A DNA stretch of 64,000 nt from Lycium barbarum (Eukaryota > Streptophyta > Magnoliopsida > Solanales > Solanaceae), in assembly GCF_019175385.1 (NCBI RefSeq), contig NC_083339.1, positions 32,641,637 through 32,705,636 of the forward strand, in the 5' to 3' direction. Of this stretch, positions 21,701-35,233 are shown piece by piece. Numbering within the stretch: position 1 is the first letter of the stretch; every line of letters begins with the position of its first letter. Position numbers and translations under genes: made by a program. The notes beneath the pieces were generated by a model. The model worked only from the letters and a program-made list of their open reading frames with translations, ran no database searches and was not told the DNA's origin.

Positions 21701-22110
21701 ATAGAAGGGCCGAACCCGCCTCGGGTTGCCTACGTATCCCAAAGGAATCAGGCCAGACGTAGTTCGTGATAAAAATAAAGACTTTTGAGTTTGTTTTTTT
21801 TTTTTTTTTTTTGATAAAAAGGGGGCCGAGCCCTATATGGGTTGCCTACGTATCCAAAAGGAAATCAGGCCACACGTAGTTCCACCCATACACAAAGATA
21901 CTGAAATATTTTGAAAAAGTGGCCGAACCCGATGTGGGTTGCCTACGTATCCAACAGGAAGTCAGGCCAAACGTAGTTCCAACCATAAACAAAGATACTG
22001 AAATGATTTTAAAAGAGTGGCCGAACCCGATGTGGGCTGCCTACGTATCCAACAGGAAGTCAGGCCAAACGTAGTTCGTTAAACAAAATGACAGAATCTT
22101 AATTTAAAAA
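21701..22110. repeat. About 100-bp repeats with GGTTGCCTACGTATCC core, element B
   Basis: Four copies of GGNTGCCTACGTATCC followed by AAGGAA(G)TCAGGCC and ACGTAGTTC occur near 21725, 21838, 21936 and 22032, about 95-115 bases apart. A fifth, diverged copy is next to the 3' LTR (18514). Confidence 0.85.
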
Positions 22111-22274
22111 GGCCGTAACAAACATAGAGGCAACATGACAAAAGGAACTAAATGTTCTAGTTGATGCCTCCGGCCTACTACAAAAGGAAATTTAAACTTA
22201 AAATACTGAAACTCCCGACGAACCGGGGCTAAGATAGAAGTCCGATTTTGCAACTCCGGTCCTAGCTCAGCAGC

Positions 22275-25200
22275 CTATAAAGTCAATATTTCAGCAAAGT
22301 CTTTGATTATCACCGCATGATCATCTTCATTTTCCACGAACAGGTTCTTGACTCCCTCCACGATATCATCATAGGCAACCTCAATAATTAGATCTGAAGG
22401 TTTTGAGAAAGTTTGATCAATGGTAGGAATAGGTTTTGGCAATGGAACCTCTTTCTTTTTATTCTTTCGTGCTTTCTTCACTTCTTCCTCAGTTGGCTCA
22501 TATCCCAAACCGAATGTAAACTGTTGCGTAGGGAGAACGACTGGCTCAACCCGCCCATTTAATGTCTTCCCTAGCCCAAATCCAGGTTGGTACCCATTTC
22601 TCAGCATTTCTTTTGCAACCATAATCGCGGCGCATGACCTTTTAAACTCTTCAGTTTGACAGACTTCACCCACTTTAGTGATATTCACAACCTCCCAAGC
22701 GTGGTAAGCTGCTCCGTCGAACCCTCCTTCTGCCTCGATGAATGGGATGGATTGCTCTCGATAGAAAGACGTATCCCCTTCTCCATGTATACATATTTGT
22801 TGCTGATCCCACTCGAATTTGACAGTTTGGTGCAAAGTAGATGGTACAGCCCCAACCAGATGTATCCACGGTCTTCCTAACAGCATGTTGTATGTCGTGG
22901 AAATATCCAGTACTTGAAAATCCATAATGAATTCAACAGGACCAATCAACACTTTCAACTCTATTTCTCCAATAGGGCGCCTTTGAGCCCCATCAAATGC
23001 TCAAATAGTCACATCACTTGTCTTGAGCTCACTAACATTATATCCGATCTTCTTCAGACTTGTTAATGGACAGATGTTAAGTCCAGAACCCCCATCAATC
23101 AACACTTTAGCCACAAACATGTTACGACACTTGACAGTTATATAGAGCGCTTTGTTATGCATGCATCCTTCTGGCGGCAGTTCTTCATTATCGAAACTGA
23201 TTCGATGGCTATCAAGTACGCGCTCAATCATCCCAGCTAACGCCTCACTAGTTGTTTCGCTTGGGACATATGCTTCATTCAAGATTTTCAACAGTGCATT
23301 TCTGTGCATATCCGAACTCAAAAGCAAAGAGAGAATAGGAATTTGAGCATTGGTCTTTTTCAACTGATCCACGACCGAGTACTCACTGGCCTTAATCTTC
23401 CTCAAAAATTCTTCTGCTTCGAATTCTGTCACGACCCTTTTGGGAGGTACATTGGTTTCCTTAGCTTGCCCCAATCTAGCTAGCTCTTCTGGGGAATAGC
23501 ATCTTCCAGACCTTTTCATTCCTGATGTCTTAATCTTGTCAGTGATCGTGTCCTTTTCTCGACATTCCATCACAGCTTGTTGATAATTCCATGGTACGAC
23601 TTTGGTATCGAGCACTGGTAACTGATTTGGTGCTTGAACTACTTCCACAGGTGTTGATGAAGCTCCTAATATCTCGACAGGTACACAACCCCTTATCACT
23701 ACAGCCGGAGAAGCAACGGCTACAAAACCATGATCTTCCATGCTATCCACAGACACTATGAATTTGGCTGGATCGTCATCATTTTCATCTATTCCAATCA
23801 TATTTATCGTGGCCCCATCATGGGTCGGGAGTGGATTGTTAACCACGTTTGGTGCCGGTTGTTTGACCATGATCTGTTTTGCTTCAATAAGATCTTCAAC
23901 CTTGTGTTTTAATGAGTAACAACGATCAGTGGAATGGCCTTTTACCCCCGAATGATATGCACATGTTTTAGTGGGATCAAAACCTCTAGGTAAAGGATCT
24001 GGAATTCTACCTTCCACAGGATACAATAAACCTGAAGCTTGCAGTCTTTCAAAAACAACGCTCAATGGCTCTCCTAACGGTGTAAAATTGCGGAAAGGTC
24101 TATTTGGGCGAGGTGCGGATGCATTGTTTGGATGATGAGATTGTGATGGTGGAGCTGGGCATGTTGGTGGTCGTGGAGCTCGATATGCTGGTTGTGTGTT
24201 GTAAACAGGGTAGGATATTTGTGGTGATTGAGGTTGGTAAGATAAAGCTTGGTCGTATGGATGTGGAGAATATTGGAAATATTGTGAGTGGTGAGCGTTA
24301 GAATGATATCGCGGGGGTTGTTGATGGTGGTATGATGTGTTTCCCAAAGCCATTACCAATGCTGCTTCTTTCTCTTTTTTCTTTCCGTTTCCGAGAGTAC
24401 CAGTTTGTATGGCCCTACTAGTAGACTGTAAAGCCGCAAGACTTGTTATTCTCCCTGTCTTAATGCCATCTTCAATCATGTCCCCGGCTTTGATCACCTC
24501 TGCAAAAGTCGTTCCACCCATTGTCACCAAACGTTCATAGTATTCCGGCTCTAGCGCTTGAATGAAGAAAGTAACCATTTCTGTCTCCTCCATGGGTGGG
24601 TGTACTCTAGATGCTTCTTCCCTCCACCGTATAGCATATTCTCGAAATGATTCGGTGAACTTCTTCTTCAACTTTGTAATTGAGATTCTGTCAGGAGCGA
24701 TCTCAACATGAAACTTGTAGTGATCCACAAAAGCATTTGCCAAATCATCCCAAGTACGCCATTTGGTTGTATCTTGCTTAGAATACCACTCCAAGGCTTT
24801 TCCACTCAAACTCTGATTGAATAGTTTGACTCTTATCCCTTCATTCTTCCCCACACCAATCAACTTTTCACAATAGACTTTCAAATGGAAGAAAGGGTTC
24901 CCCGACCCATCAAACTTCTCAAATTTTGGAATCTTGTAACCTGGTGGCAATTCTACCTCAGGAAATGCACATAATTCTTCATATCTCACGCTTTGGTTAC
25001 TACCAAGTCCACGCAAACTTCTCATGGCATCCTCCAAACTTTTGAGCTTTCTATTTATCATTTCATCATTAATTGACCGTGCCTCATTTTCAACTTCGAC
25101 ATAATGATCGACATCTGTGCGACATTGTCCCTGGATTTGTGTCATGGGTGGAGCTGTGGTATAAGTATATACTGGCGGAACTTGATGTGTATTGGTAACA

Positions 25201-25694
25201 TCATGTGCCGGCGGTATGAACTGAGTTTTTGAAGAGGTGGCTGTAAATAAAAGGGGAGCATTTTGAGTGAGGGGTTCGGAACGAACCGGCTGAGAGGTGG
25301 TAAAATAATTTGCTTGGTTAAATTCGTCCAAATTTGGGAATGGATGTGGCATAGGCAAAGTCTGACGAACTCCCTGGGACGGAGTCATATGTGGCGGTGT
25401 TTGAGAAAATGACCGGTTGTGAAGTACCATATGACTTAGTTCGGCAACTCGTCGCTCCAGATGAGCAATGGTCTCCAAATGTGTTTCTGATTCTTTGGAG
25501 GATGTAGGATCACTCGTGATCGGTAAACTAAGAGATGGCTCAGATGAAGTGGTTGCATTGATCAAACTTTGCTCCATTTTAGAACGAGTCTTTTTAGTTA
25601 ACCAGGCGATTAGTGATGAGTCAGAGTCTGATTTCTTGGCTCTAGACCGTGTGAAATATGGATGCTCCGCCAGTTCCCCTTTAGCACAAGTCAA
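22275..25694 (-). pseudogene. Element B gag-protease with G-patch, one internal TGA
   Basis: On the minus strand, 897 codons from ATG 25694 to TGA 23001, then the same frame continues to TAG 22275. The gag domain is at about residues 268-420 (FHLKVYCEKL, LSGKALEWY, WDDLANAF). A CCHC-like knuckle variant, CAYHSGVKGHSTDRC, is near residue 580. The aspartic protease motif IDGGSGLN is near residue 868 and its second half lies after the stop (LLGRPWIH). A G-patch (NGYQPGFGLGK) follows, as in Ogre elements. Only the one nonsense codon was seen in about 3.4 kb, probably a C-to-T change. In complete Ogre elements reverse transcriptase would follow; here the frame ends. Confidence 0.88.
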
Positions 25695-26700
25695 CCTTCT
25701 ATTTTGAAAATAATTTTAAAAAAGAAAAATGATAAAATAAGAAAAGAAAGAAAAAAAAAAAAAAAAAGAGTCAGTATACAGTAAGGACATATTATTGCAT
25801 ATAAACACATTATTGCACATAATACATCGCGTTTTATAATGCAAGGGACCTCTTTATGCCAGAGGTAGGCCTAACGAATATTTGAAGGACAAACATGTCT
25901 TTTATGTATCATTCCACAACTCCTCCTAAAAGTAATTTGCAAGAATAAAAATTATTACATGCCAATAATACATCTCAAAATCAACCTAAGATATCTAATA
26001 CTTCAACTTCACTAATTTCCTTTGGTTGTCTTCAACCTCCGGCATTAATTTAATGCTCCACGGCAACCTGCAACAAAATGTCAATTTCCTTGAAATATTT
26101 ATCTATAGAGTACTAGGTCCACATATTCCACATATTTGTCCTTCAAATAATGCACATAGATAGTGAATAGTGTCACTTAGAGTCATAGACTCATTTGGAC
26201 ATTTGGTAAGGTTGACTAATGAACTTAATACACCAAGGGTATTAAGCCTCCTAGGTTTAAAATGATGCATGTCCTTACAAGGTTTTGTTTTTCGCTCTAC
26301 CTAGGTAGACTAAGAGTGGTTTTCCTATGACACAAGGCTCCCCCAAGCGGACAACTTGGAAGTGGAAAGTCTGTGGCCGTCGACTGCACCGCCGATCGAC
26401 TAAATCCACAAGACCAATCCAACTAAAGGGGTAATTTAGTAGTGCACGGGCGCAAACTGCGAAGCCGCTTTAAGTGTGTGAATATGTGTGAGTTTCCAGG
26501 AGTGGAAGAAATATGAACGGAATGTCAATTTAAGGAAAGCAATAACATACATATTACATAGAAAATGCATATAAAGAATAAAACAATAATAAAACATTTA
26601 AAAACATATAAAGCAAAAAATACAAAAAAAATAAAGCAAAACAAACAAAACATCCAACAAATTATTTATTAACCTAAGTTGTTATGGTTAAGAACCTAAA
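25695..26700 (-). other. Element B 5' untranslated leader
   Basis: About 1 kb between primer site and gag start with an A run (25747-25767). No open frame of note; the extra upstream ORF of some Ogre elements is not seen. Confidence 0.6.
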
Positions 26701-26719
26701 GTCCCCAGCGGAGTCGCCA
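26701..26719 (-). promoter_or_regulatory. Element B primer-binding site (tRNA-Arg type)
   Basis: The minus strand reads TGGCGACTCCGCTGGGGAC three bases inside the 5' LTR, the primer-site pattern reported for Ogre elements and assigned to tRNA-Arg. Confidence 0.75.
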
Positions 26720-26722
26720 AGC

Positions 26723-29700
26723 TGTCGCATACCATTTTAACCCGGAAGTTATTATTAGGAGGTATGACGTATTGGTGATTCCCGTTTATTTGTTTTAAGG
26801 AGTCGCCACCTAATTAATTTAACGATGAATTAGGACATCTAAATGTTAACTAAGGTAAAGTTAAAACTAAACCTCAATTAATATTCTGCTTAACCAGTGT
26901 GATTCTAGGTAAGGGCTCTATATTATCCTAAAGGGAAGGGGTTGGGCATCCTTTAGAATCCGTTAACTTACGGTTTCCGACCAAACTTAGGTTAATTAAT
27001 TGAAGTTAAAGATGTAACATCTAAATTTTAAGAAGTGGGCTTGTAATGCTACTAATGTTTCAAAAGAAAAAATATGAACTGCTTAAAATAAAACTTATAC
27101 ATATTGCTAAGGCTTAAATAAGAAGGTTATTAAAATAAGACTAATACTTTGTATAAAAGAAAATCTTAAAATACTATTTGAATAAAATTTATAATAGTTG
27201 TTAATAGATTTAAAAGAAGTAGCATAATAAAAATGAAGTTTACAAAGTATGATAACTTACATATAAGTAGAAGAACAGATTTATGCAATGTTTTAATAAA
27301 AAATTAAGCAATGAGGTATTAATTGACTTTGAGTTTTAGAAGTGTGAATAAAAAATACAAAATAGCTAATAGATTTCCTTTATCTATTTTTATTATCTTT
27401 ATCAACTATGCTTAATGAAGAATATGCGTGATTGACTCAAAAATTTGAAGAGTTTAAAAAATGTGTTTGAATTTATGTTTGCATATTAATGATGTTTTGA
27501 AATTTCTAGGATAGTAAGAATAAAATACGATTCTCTTAACTCGAAATATAAAATCATGCCATTTTGCAAATTAATTATTCCAAAATAAAACGTAAAAAGA
27601 AGAGAATAACATATGGAATTAATTGTTGGTCTTCCTTAAACTAACCACCCATTACTAAAACTAAACCTACTAACTCATTAAGGTTCATCTAAGTTAACAA
27701 ACAAAACAAACAAAGAGTCAGTTGCATAATATGAATTAAATGCCGAAAATAAAATAAAGGAGCAAATAATGTCAAATGGGTCCAGCCCGTTTTGGGACTG
27801 CTGGAAACTGTTTACTGTTGGGCTTCGGCCCAGCAGATTTCTTTTATATGTTGTTGCGGGTCCGTTGCTGCTGTTGGGCTTAGCCCAGAAAATTTTAATC
27901 TGCTGTAGGTATAGATTGACCCGAGAGGAGGTAATGTTGGGCCTTGACCCAACACCGAATGCGGAAAAGGAGAAAAGTCCCCCGGACTCGTATGCGATGG
28001 TCATGCAAAAAATGAAAGGAAAAGGATTAGTATATAATCGATGAATAAGTTAAACATGTCAAATATAAATTCAAAAGAATCAGCAGATTAGGCATATTCT
28101 TGCAACATGATAACATATTAAGTTTTAGACGAATGCAGGATATGCACTAGCAATATAACGTAAGATAAGGGAAGGTTTAACACAACAAATTTCTTCTTTA
28201 AACAAACGCAACAATCATACCTAAAGGAAAAAGTCTACTCGCATAGAGATAGCTCGTCACAATGACCAAACAGAAAACACAAATATATATATAAAAAAAT
28301 AACACAGATCCTTCTAACTTCCTAAGAGACAGTGACTCCAAGCATGGAAGAGTTCAATTGTTTTAGGTCGATAGCTAAGTTTACAGACTATTTCAGAACT
28401 ATTTCAGAAACAAATATACACATCTGGTCAGGTTGCTTTAAGAATAGATATCAACTATTTCAGAACTCAGATTTCAATCAGAAATATCTTAAGAGGATAA
28501 AAGGAAACCAATTTATCCAAATTCGAGCTTAGAAAGGAAACTGAATTGTTTCAAGTTTGAGAAAAGACTTATTATTTGGGAAAGAAAACAATAAAGGAAT
28601 TAACTTGGACAATCATCAGGTATTCAATTTTATTTTAACCAATCTGGAACTTATGCAGGCAGGACCAGATGCTATGTTGGGTGAACTTTAAATAACCTTT
28701 TAGAAAAGATGCTATGCTTTAATATGCAATGTGTTTAAGACAACCGTGCAATTAGTCATACTAAACTTAGACATAAAGGCAGTTTTGACGAACTAAACAT
28801 GACTCAGGCCAGCTACAGGATTGGACTTTCAGTCAAGTATATTTATACATCTGATATATTATGGCAACTACAGAGCCCCCTAAGCTTTATGCTTATTCAA
28901 GTTCACACATAAAGAAAGGACAGAGCTGAAAATACTGCACCTACTTCATAAAAGGGAATTCATGCTATCTTAGGATCTTCCATACAAATATCCGACCTCA
29001 CAGTCGCGTTTCTTATCGAAGAAAATAGAAAGGGCTAAGTCAGATATATATACGGACTGGTGTTGACGAACAGAGGCAGAATAAGGGTTTATAAAGATAT
29101 ATATGATCATATTTATGAAGGCATTCTGCATCTTAAGTTAACTGAGGTAACAAAACTAGATAAATGTCAAGTTGCTTGGGCAAACACACATGGGCAACTG
29201 CATTTTTTTTTCAAAATCAACAGGCAAATGCAAGACAAGAAACATGCTGGTACATTGAGGCTCTCAGTTTTTTAAACCATAAGGCAGCATATGCTTGACC
29301 CTCAAGATGATGTAAATGGCTTATGAATGACTTAAAATACTTAGCACTTAATCATTTGGCCGAACAGAATCAACACTACCAATAATACTCTGTGAGTCTA
29401 CCAGAAAATATTCGCCTAATCCCAATACTAGATATTCAAATAAATGTACATCGACATCTACCTTTATCCGACTTAACTGATCCCTGGTCTTGCTAAACGT
29501 GCTTTTAAATGCACATAACAGTTACCATCACACCCATGTAAGTAACCACAAAATGCATTTAAGAATACAAAAAACAACCTAAAACAGAGAAGGTAATGGC
29601 CACACACAACCTTAAAAACTGCTAATAACATGCTAAACATTATTCAAACGACACAATGAGGGCCAAATTATCCACTAAAGGGTAAAACATACTAAACTTA

Positions 29701-31351
29701 AACTAAACAAAACTAAACCAGATTGATCTAAGCAGAACTGAAACAATATCTATCAATGCTATCATGCTACCTCACTAACAAACATGTAAAGCATACAAAC
29801 ACATAACACAAAACAGAATATGCTCAATTCATAGATAAATAAATAAATAAAAGGGATGTTTACCGACTGAACAACAGAGAACACATATCGACACACGAAA
29901 GAAGAGAACATGCGAGTTAAGTAAAAAAGATAGGGTGATTACGGACCTTCTTCGGGTGCAGCGAAGTGAGGCTCGAGCCTCCAATATACCTCGAAACACT
30001 TCGAACCCGCCGAGTTATTTCCTCAAAACCAAACAGAACCAAATGCGGAAACAAAGAAAACGATTTAGATTTTTTTTCGATATCAGACAATGCCACCACT
30101 GCTAAAATAAACTAATCTTTCTCGGGAATTCTCAAGTAGCTTAAACTTATGCTTTGTTTGGTTGAAAAGGAAAGGGAAAAAATGACTTGTTTCAATTTTT
30201 AGGGGTTTCTCGGCTAAAAGAAAACGGGTTCTTGGAGGAATTTTATGAATCCAAAAAAAATCCCCCGGTTCTTGGGGGGGGGGGGGGGGGGGGTTTCGCC
30301 AATCAAAAATCCTCCTTATTTTTAGAGATTTCGGGTTCCACTAGCTCGTTTTTGCAAGGTAATTTTGGGGTTCTCCAACCTCTCCCTTCTAAACGATTCC
30401 ACCCCACTATTTATGGGGATTTGGGGGTTCTTTTGAGTTGAAGAAAAAGGAGAGTGGAGCGGGGGGACAAGACGAAGGTGGGGAACAGAGGGAAGTGGGA
30501 GCGGGGTGCAGGCGGCGGTGGTGGGGACGATGATGAGAAAAGGAGCGGCGGTGGTGGGGTTGAAGATGACGATGAAAGAGGAAAAGAAAAGGAGAAGGGA
30601 AAGAAAAGAGAGGGGGGAAGATGAGCGGCGGTAAAGAGGAGAAGAGAGAGGAAGGAGAGAAAAAGAAAACTGGAGGGGGGGGGGGTGTCGGCTGAAGAAA
30701 AAATATGAAAGGGGTAGGGAACCCTACCCGTTTTCATTTAATTAGAAAACGGGTCGGGTCCATTTTTGGGCTGGACCGGGTTTAATGGGTAATGTATTGG
30801 GCTGAATTGGTTGAAAATGTGGGTTGGGGTGAATTAAAATGTGGGTTGGGAATAAAATGTAGACTGGTCTGAAAATTGGGCTGGGGTGAATTAAAATGTG
30901 GGCTGATTTTATGAATTGGTTCGAAAATAGTATGGATTGATTGGGCTACTACATTTAAATAAAAGACCTATTTAAATAAACTTGTGTTAAAATATTACTT
31001 AATATAAAATATGCAATTATTAGTATTCAGATAATAAAAAATGGCGTTGTAATAGCCGTGCAATAATATTTCAAAAATTCACCGTAAATAAAATTATTAT
31101 TTAATTAGGCGAAGATAAATGCGATGTGAGTGCGTAAACCGATAAAATGTGCTAAAATGATAAAATAATAATAATAGTAAATAATAATAATAATAATAAT
31201 AGTAACTGTAATAGAATAATAAAACGTGAGTATTAATAAGAGGCTAATAATTATAGTAAAATATAAATATATATTTTTTTAATTTTCCCAAAATATCAGA
31301 AGCGTAAATAGGTATTTCGGAGGAGAGGCGGGACAAAATTGGGTGTCAACA
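26723..31351 (-). repeat. Element B 5' LTR (right copy)
   Basis: 4629 bases. On the minus strand it starts TGTTGACACCC at 31351. Relative to the left copy the G run is 20 rather than 22 bases and there are scattered single-base changes. Confidence 0.92.
30407..30415 (-). promoter_or_regulatory. TATA box of element B 5' LTR
   Basis: The minus strand reads CATAAATAG inside a C/G-rich stretch, about 0.94 kb from the LTR start and downstream of AGCCCA-rich sequence. The same box is at 17439-17447 in the other LTR. Confidence 0.5.
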
Positions 31352-31356
31352 AAGTA

Positions 31357-32920
31357 TAGAAATATGGATAATGTGGATGAATAATGACTATCGTTATAAT
31401 ATTGTGAATGTATTATTGATGTTTGGGAGTGGTTATACACTATGGAGGAATGTCGTATAAATAAAGGAGGTGCTGTCCGATTTTCTTTAGTTTCAGTCAT
31501 GTATGATAGCTGTCGATTTCTAATGATGGTATGACCTTAATGAAGGCAGAAATGCGAGCGTTGAAGGAGAACGTGCAAGTGGTAAATAGTTGAACAGAAA
31601 GGTATGTAAGGCTAACCCTTCTTTCATAAGGCATGGTTCTTTGGCCAAACGTCTAAATCTTCTATAAGATTATGACATCTTTAAAATGATTTGATCTTCC
31701 GAGCTTGTAAGCTCACGATTCTTGATAAGCTACGATTGTACTAAGTTCTTCGTATGACGAGTAAGCCTATAAAGATAGATGTGATGAATGACGAAAATAG
31801 TGAAAATGATATGGATGACGACTATGATGGTAATAGCGATGACGATAATGATGACGGTGATGATAGTAATTATAATAGTAAGGATGATTATGAGCTAGTA
31901 TGTATATGTATCTATGTATGACTATTATGGAACCCCGAGCTTATGAGGTCGGGTAGGATATGTAAGTAAATATGTATATGATTATGTAACGCGCGCACAC
32001 CTCTGCAGATGGTACGGGTAACCCTGAAGCCTTGGTAGGGCCAGGTATGTGTAACCTTGAGCCTTGGTTGGCCAAGTATGTATGAAACACCGATCCTGCA
32101 TGGTCGGGTATGCTATGTATATGCTATGTAAATGCTATGTATATGATATGATTGTGTATATGATATAGACACGATTATGGATACATATATGATACGATAT
32201 GAATGTGAATAAAGGTATGTATATGAATACGAGTACAAATACGGAACGGATACGGATATGGATATATGTACACAAATACGCATAAGAAATGGAAAGTCCC
32301 TATGAAAGGCAAGTAAGTGCTTATGACGATGATATTACTATCTCCCATCCCGTGTTATCTTTCAGGTTGCTTATTATGCTTCTACATTGATATTGATCAT
32401 GCTTTACATACTCAGTACATTCTTCGTACTAACGTCCTTTTGTTTGTGGACGCTGCGACATGCCCGCAGGTGCACAGGGAGACAGACTTGATCCATAGCC
32501 ACATTCTCAGGGACTACATAGCGGAGCTCCATTTCATTCGAAGCTATAGCATTTGGGTACTTAGTCTTTTGTGTATATAATTATGGGCATAGCGGGGTCC
32601 TGTCCCGCTTATGTGATATGTTATACTCTCCTTGGAGGCTCGTAGACATTTGCATGTGGTTAGGTATGTCTGGCCTTGTTAGCCTATATTTTTTTTGTAT
32701 ATCATTTTGCTGGCCTTGTCGGCTCATGTACATTGATGTGGCATAGATGCCTATGATGATATAAAATATGTTATTGTCCAAAAAGACTAGTATGACGGAT
32801 GAATAGAAATGTATGTTTTATTATGTGGCTCACCTAGATACAAGTGTAAGTGTAAGCCAAGGGGTGCCCGGGTGGGCTAGCACCGGGCGCTCATCGCGGC
32901 CCTCTAGACGGGTCGTGACA
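31357..32920 (+). repeat. Element A 3' LTR, right piece
   Basis: Resumes where 13751 broke off (after the AAGTA duplication) and ends at GGGTCGTGACA. The double hairpin (32413-32452) is present, with CGTCC/GGACG pairing. Confidence 0.92.
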
Positions 32921-32925
32921 GCTAT

Positions 32926-33471
32926 ATCTATGAATACGTACACAAAAGGATAAATACCAAAAACTGTAGCTCCGAATGAAATGGAGCTCCGCTATGTAGT
33001 CCCTGAGTAATAAAGCTATGGATCAAGCCTGTCTCCCTGGCCACCTGCGGGCATGACGCAGCGCCCACAAATAAAAGGACGTCAGTATGAAGAATGTACT
33101 GAGTATGTAAAGCATGATCAACATCATTATGAAAGCATAATAGACAACATAAGAAATAGCATAGGATGGGAGATGGTAGTATCATCGTCATAAACACTTA
33201 CTTGCTTTTCATAGGGACTTTCCATTTCTAATGCGTGATTGTGTACATACATCCGTATCCATTTCCCTACTCATTTTCATTTCGTATCCATTTTCGTATT
33301 CATATTCATATACATATTCATATTCATATTCATATACATATCATTTACATAGCATACCAGACCATGAAGGTTCGGTGTTTCACATACCTGGCCCTACCAA
33401 GGCTCAGGGTCATACATACCTAGCCCTACCAAGGCTCAGGGTTGTCCGTACCCAACTGCAGTGGTGCGTAC

Positions 33472-33532
<61 letters not shown>

Positions 33533-33844
33533 TACCCGGCCATATAAGCTCGGTGTTTTATAATAGCCATACATAAGCACATATACATAAAAGCCCATAA
33601 GCATCTTTGGCATCATTACTACCATCGTTCATTACATCTATCCCTAGAGGATTACTCATCATAAGAGGAATTTAGTACAATTGTAACATATCGAGAATCA
33701 TGAGCTTAGTAGCCTTAAATATTGAATCATTTGAGGACATCATAGGCTTATAGAAGATTAGATATTTGGCCAACGAACCATGCCTTATGAAAGAAGGGTT
33801 AGCCTTACATACCTTTCCGTTCAACTATTCTATCACTTGCACGT
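32926..33844 (-). repeat. Element C 5' LTR, piece 2
   Basis: Continues piece 1 after element A. It includes the double hairpin (33062-33101) and a (TA)n run (33475-33530). Cut at CACGT (33840-33844) by element D; the same five bases occur at 47523-47527. Confidence 0.9.
33475..33530. repeat. (TA)n microsatellite in element C LTR
   Basis: About 28 uninterrupted TA units; open frames reading YIYIYI here are not genes. Confidence 0.97.
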
Positions 33845-35102
33845 TGTCACGACCCAACTAGGGGCCGCGACGGGTACCCGGGGCTAACCGCCGAGCACCG
33901 CTCGCTCTATTACCCTCCTTACTCGATTTATGCCTTATCATCACATTTATGCTTAAAACATGGAAAAAGGTCATAACTTATATGGAAACATAAATACTTG
34001 TGTATATAGAAAGGTTTGGTACATCAAAATAATGAGTGCACGTATACATGAAAGATGTGAGACCATGCTACCCACACTACGTATCTACGAGCCTCTACTG
34101 ACATACTATACAATGGACGGAACAAGACTCCGCCATGCCCAGAATATATATCTATATATATACATATGTACCAAAAGAGAAATCACAAGCACCTCCGAAC
34201 AATGGAGTGTTGTCAACAGCTGACAGCTCCTAAGTATCTGGATCAAGCTTGCCTCCCTGTCTACCTGTGGGCATGAACACAGCATCCAAAGAAGGGACGT
34301 CAGTACGAATATTGTACTGAGTATGAGAGGCATGAACAGTGAAGAAAGACATCAATAATATAATGAGGGCATCAATATAAAGCATATGGATCTGATTGAT
34401 AATCATACATGGAAAAATGCATGCTGTCTTACTCATACTTATCATCGTAACATGTATGCATCATATGCAAGCTGCCCGCCCATGTCGGAACGGTGTGATA
34501 ATCAATAATATAAGCCCGCGTCCAGGCCTCCCGCATCCGGGGTACCATCTCGTGCCGCCCACTAGTGTTGTTTGCCCACGCCCGAGGGTCGTGGTGTATC
34601 CGTATCGCCGCCCGCCGAAGCGGTGTCTGCCCGGCCAACTAGGCCCGATATGCAGTGCTCATGCCATGCTTATCATAAAATAGTCATAATAATGTGCTTA
34701 TTGTAAAAATATTTACCTTATCATAACACATGCATGAGGTTTGAGAACTACCTTACTCTATCGGGGTGACGTAAGGTCGTGACCCCCTGATTACTTTATG
34801 GAGCAATTACGGACATTCTGCCTCACCTCGAAAGGACTAGTTCATAAGGTGAGTGTAGGCAAGGACTAACATCATCATATCGTATAACTTATCTCATATG
34901 GACATTTAACTTTTTGGAATGTAGGAGCTCATGGAAAGATGGTAATTCGGACTATAAGATTCATGCCATTGTCGTTTAGCTAAGTTGTTGTCCACTTATT
35001 TTCCTTCGATACCACGTCGTCACCTTCATGAGAGAATTCGTATTACATTAGTTAATCGACTATAAGAACGCATCGTCAAGTCTAGGAAGAATTGGGCAGC
35101 TT
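33845..35102 (-). repeat. Element D 3' LTR, left piece
   Basis: Starts TGTCACGACCC and matches 45165-46440. It lacks about 36 bases present in the 5' LTR (near 46279-46310). Cut by solo LTR E. Confidence 0.9.
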
Positions 35103-35192
35103 TGTCACACCCTAACCTTATTAGGGTGTGATGGGCACTCGACCCCACATACAAAGCCGAGCGAAGCCGCAGACCCTGATTACACACCTAAT

Positions 35193-35193
<1 letters not shown>

Positions 35194-35232
<39 letters not shown>
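35194..35232. repeat. Poly(T) run, 39 bases, in solo LTR E
   Basis: The matching place in element F (about 61530-61538) is a run of 9 A on the opposite strand, so this tract has expanded. Confidence 0.95.

Positions 35233-35233
<1 letters not shown>

Larger units (their letters stand above)
13752..31351 (-). mobile_element. Element B: non-autonomous Ogre/Tat-type retrotransposon inside element A's 3' LTR
   Basis: 17.6 kb, minus strand, flanked by the perfect duplication AAGTA (13747-13751 and 31352-31356). LTRs of about 4.6 kb begin TGTTGACACCCAATTTTGTCCC on the minus strand, as in Ogre elements. The primer site is tRNA-Arg-like, not iMet. The internal region (18391-26722) has gag, protease and a G-patch region, then goes straight to a repeat-rich 3' untranslated region; no reverse transcriptase, RNase H or integrase is present in any frame that I can see. 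The LTRs differ at only about 20 sites by eye, so insertion is recent. Enzymes must have come from another element. Confidence 0.9.
5037..32920 (+). mobile_element. Element A: Ty3/gypsy chromovirus (Tekay/Del-like) inserted in element C's 5' LTR
   Basis: Plus-strand element flanked by the perfect 5-bp duplication GCTAT (5032-5036 and 32921-32925). 5' LTR 5037-7599, iMet-type primer site, gag-pol remnant 7811-12512, polypurine tract, and a 3' LTR starting at 12717 that is split by Ogre-like element B and resumes at 31357. LTRs run TGTTACACC to GGGTC(A/G)TGACA and differ by a few percent, so A is clearly older than B inside it. Without B the element is about 10.3 kb. Coding capacity is lost through many stops and two deletions. 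Confidence 0.93.

Noticed and set aside
30187..30737. Glycine- or serine/proline-rich frames around the G run in the Ogre LTR
   Set aside because: Composition is set by the G and GA-rich simple sequence; frames differ between the two LTR copies because the G run differs in length.
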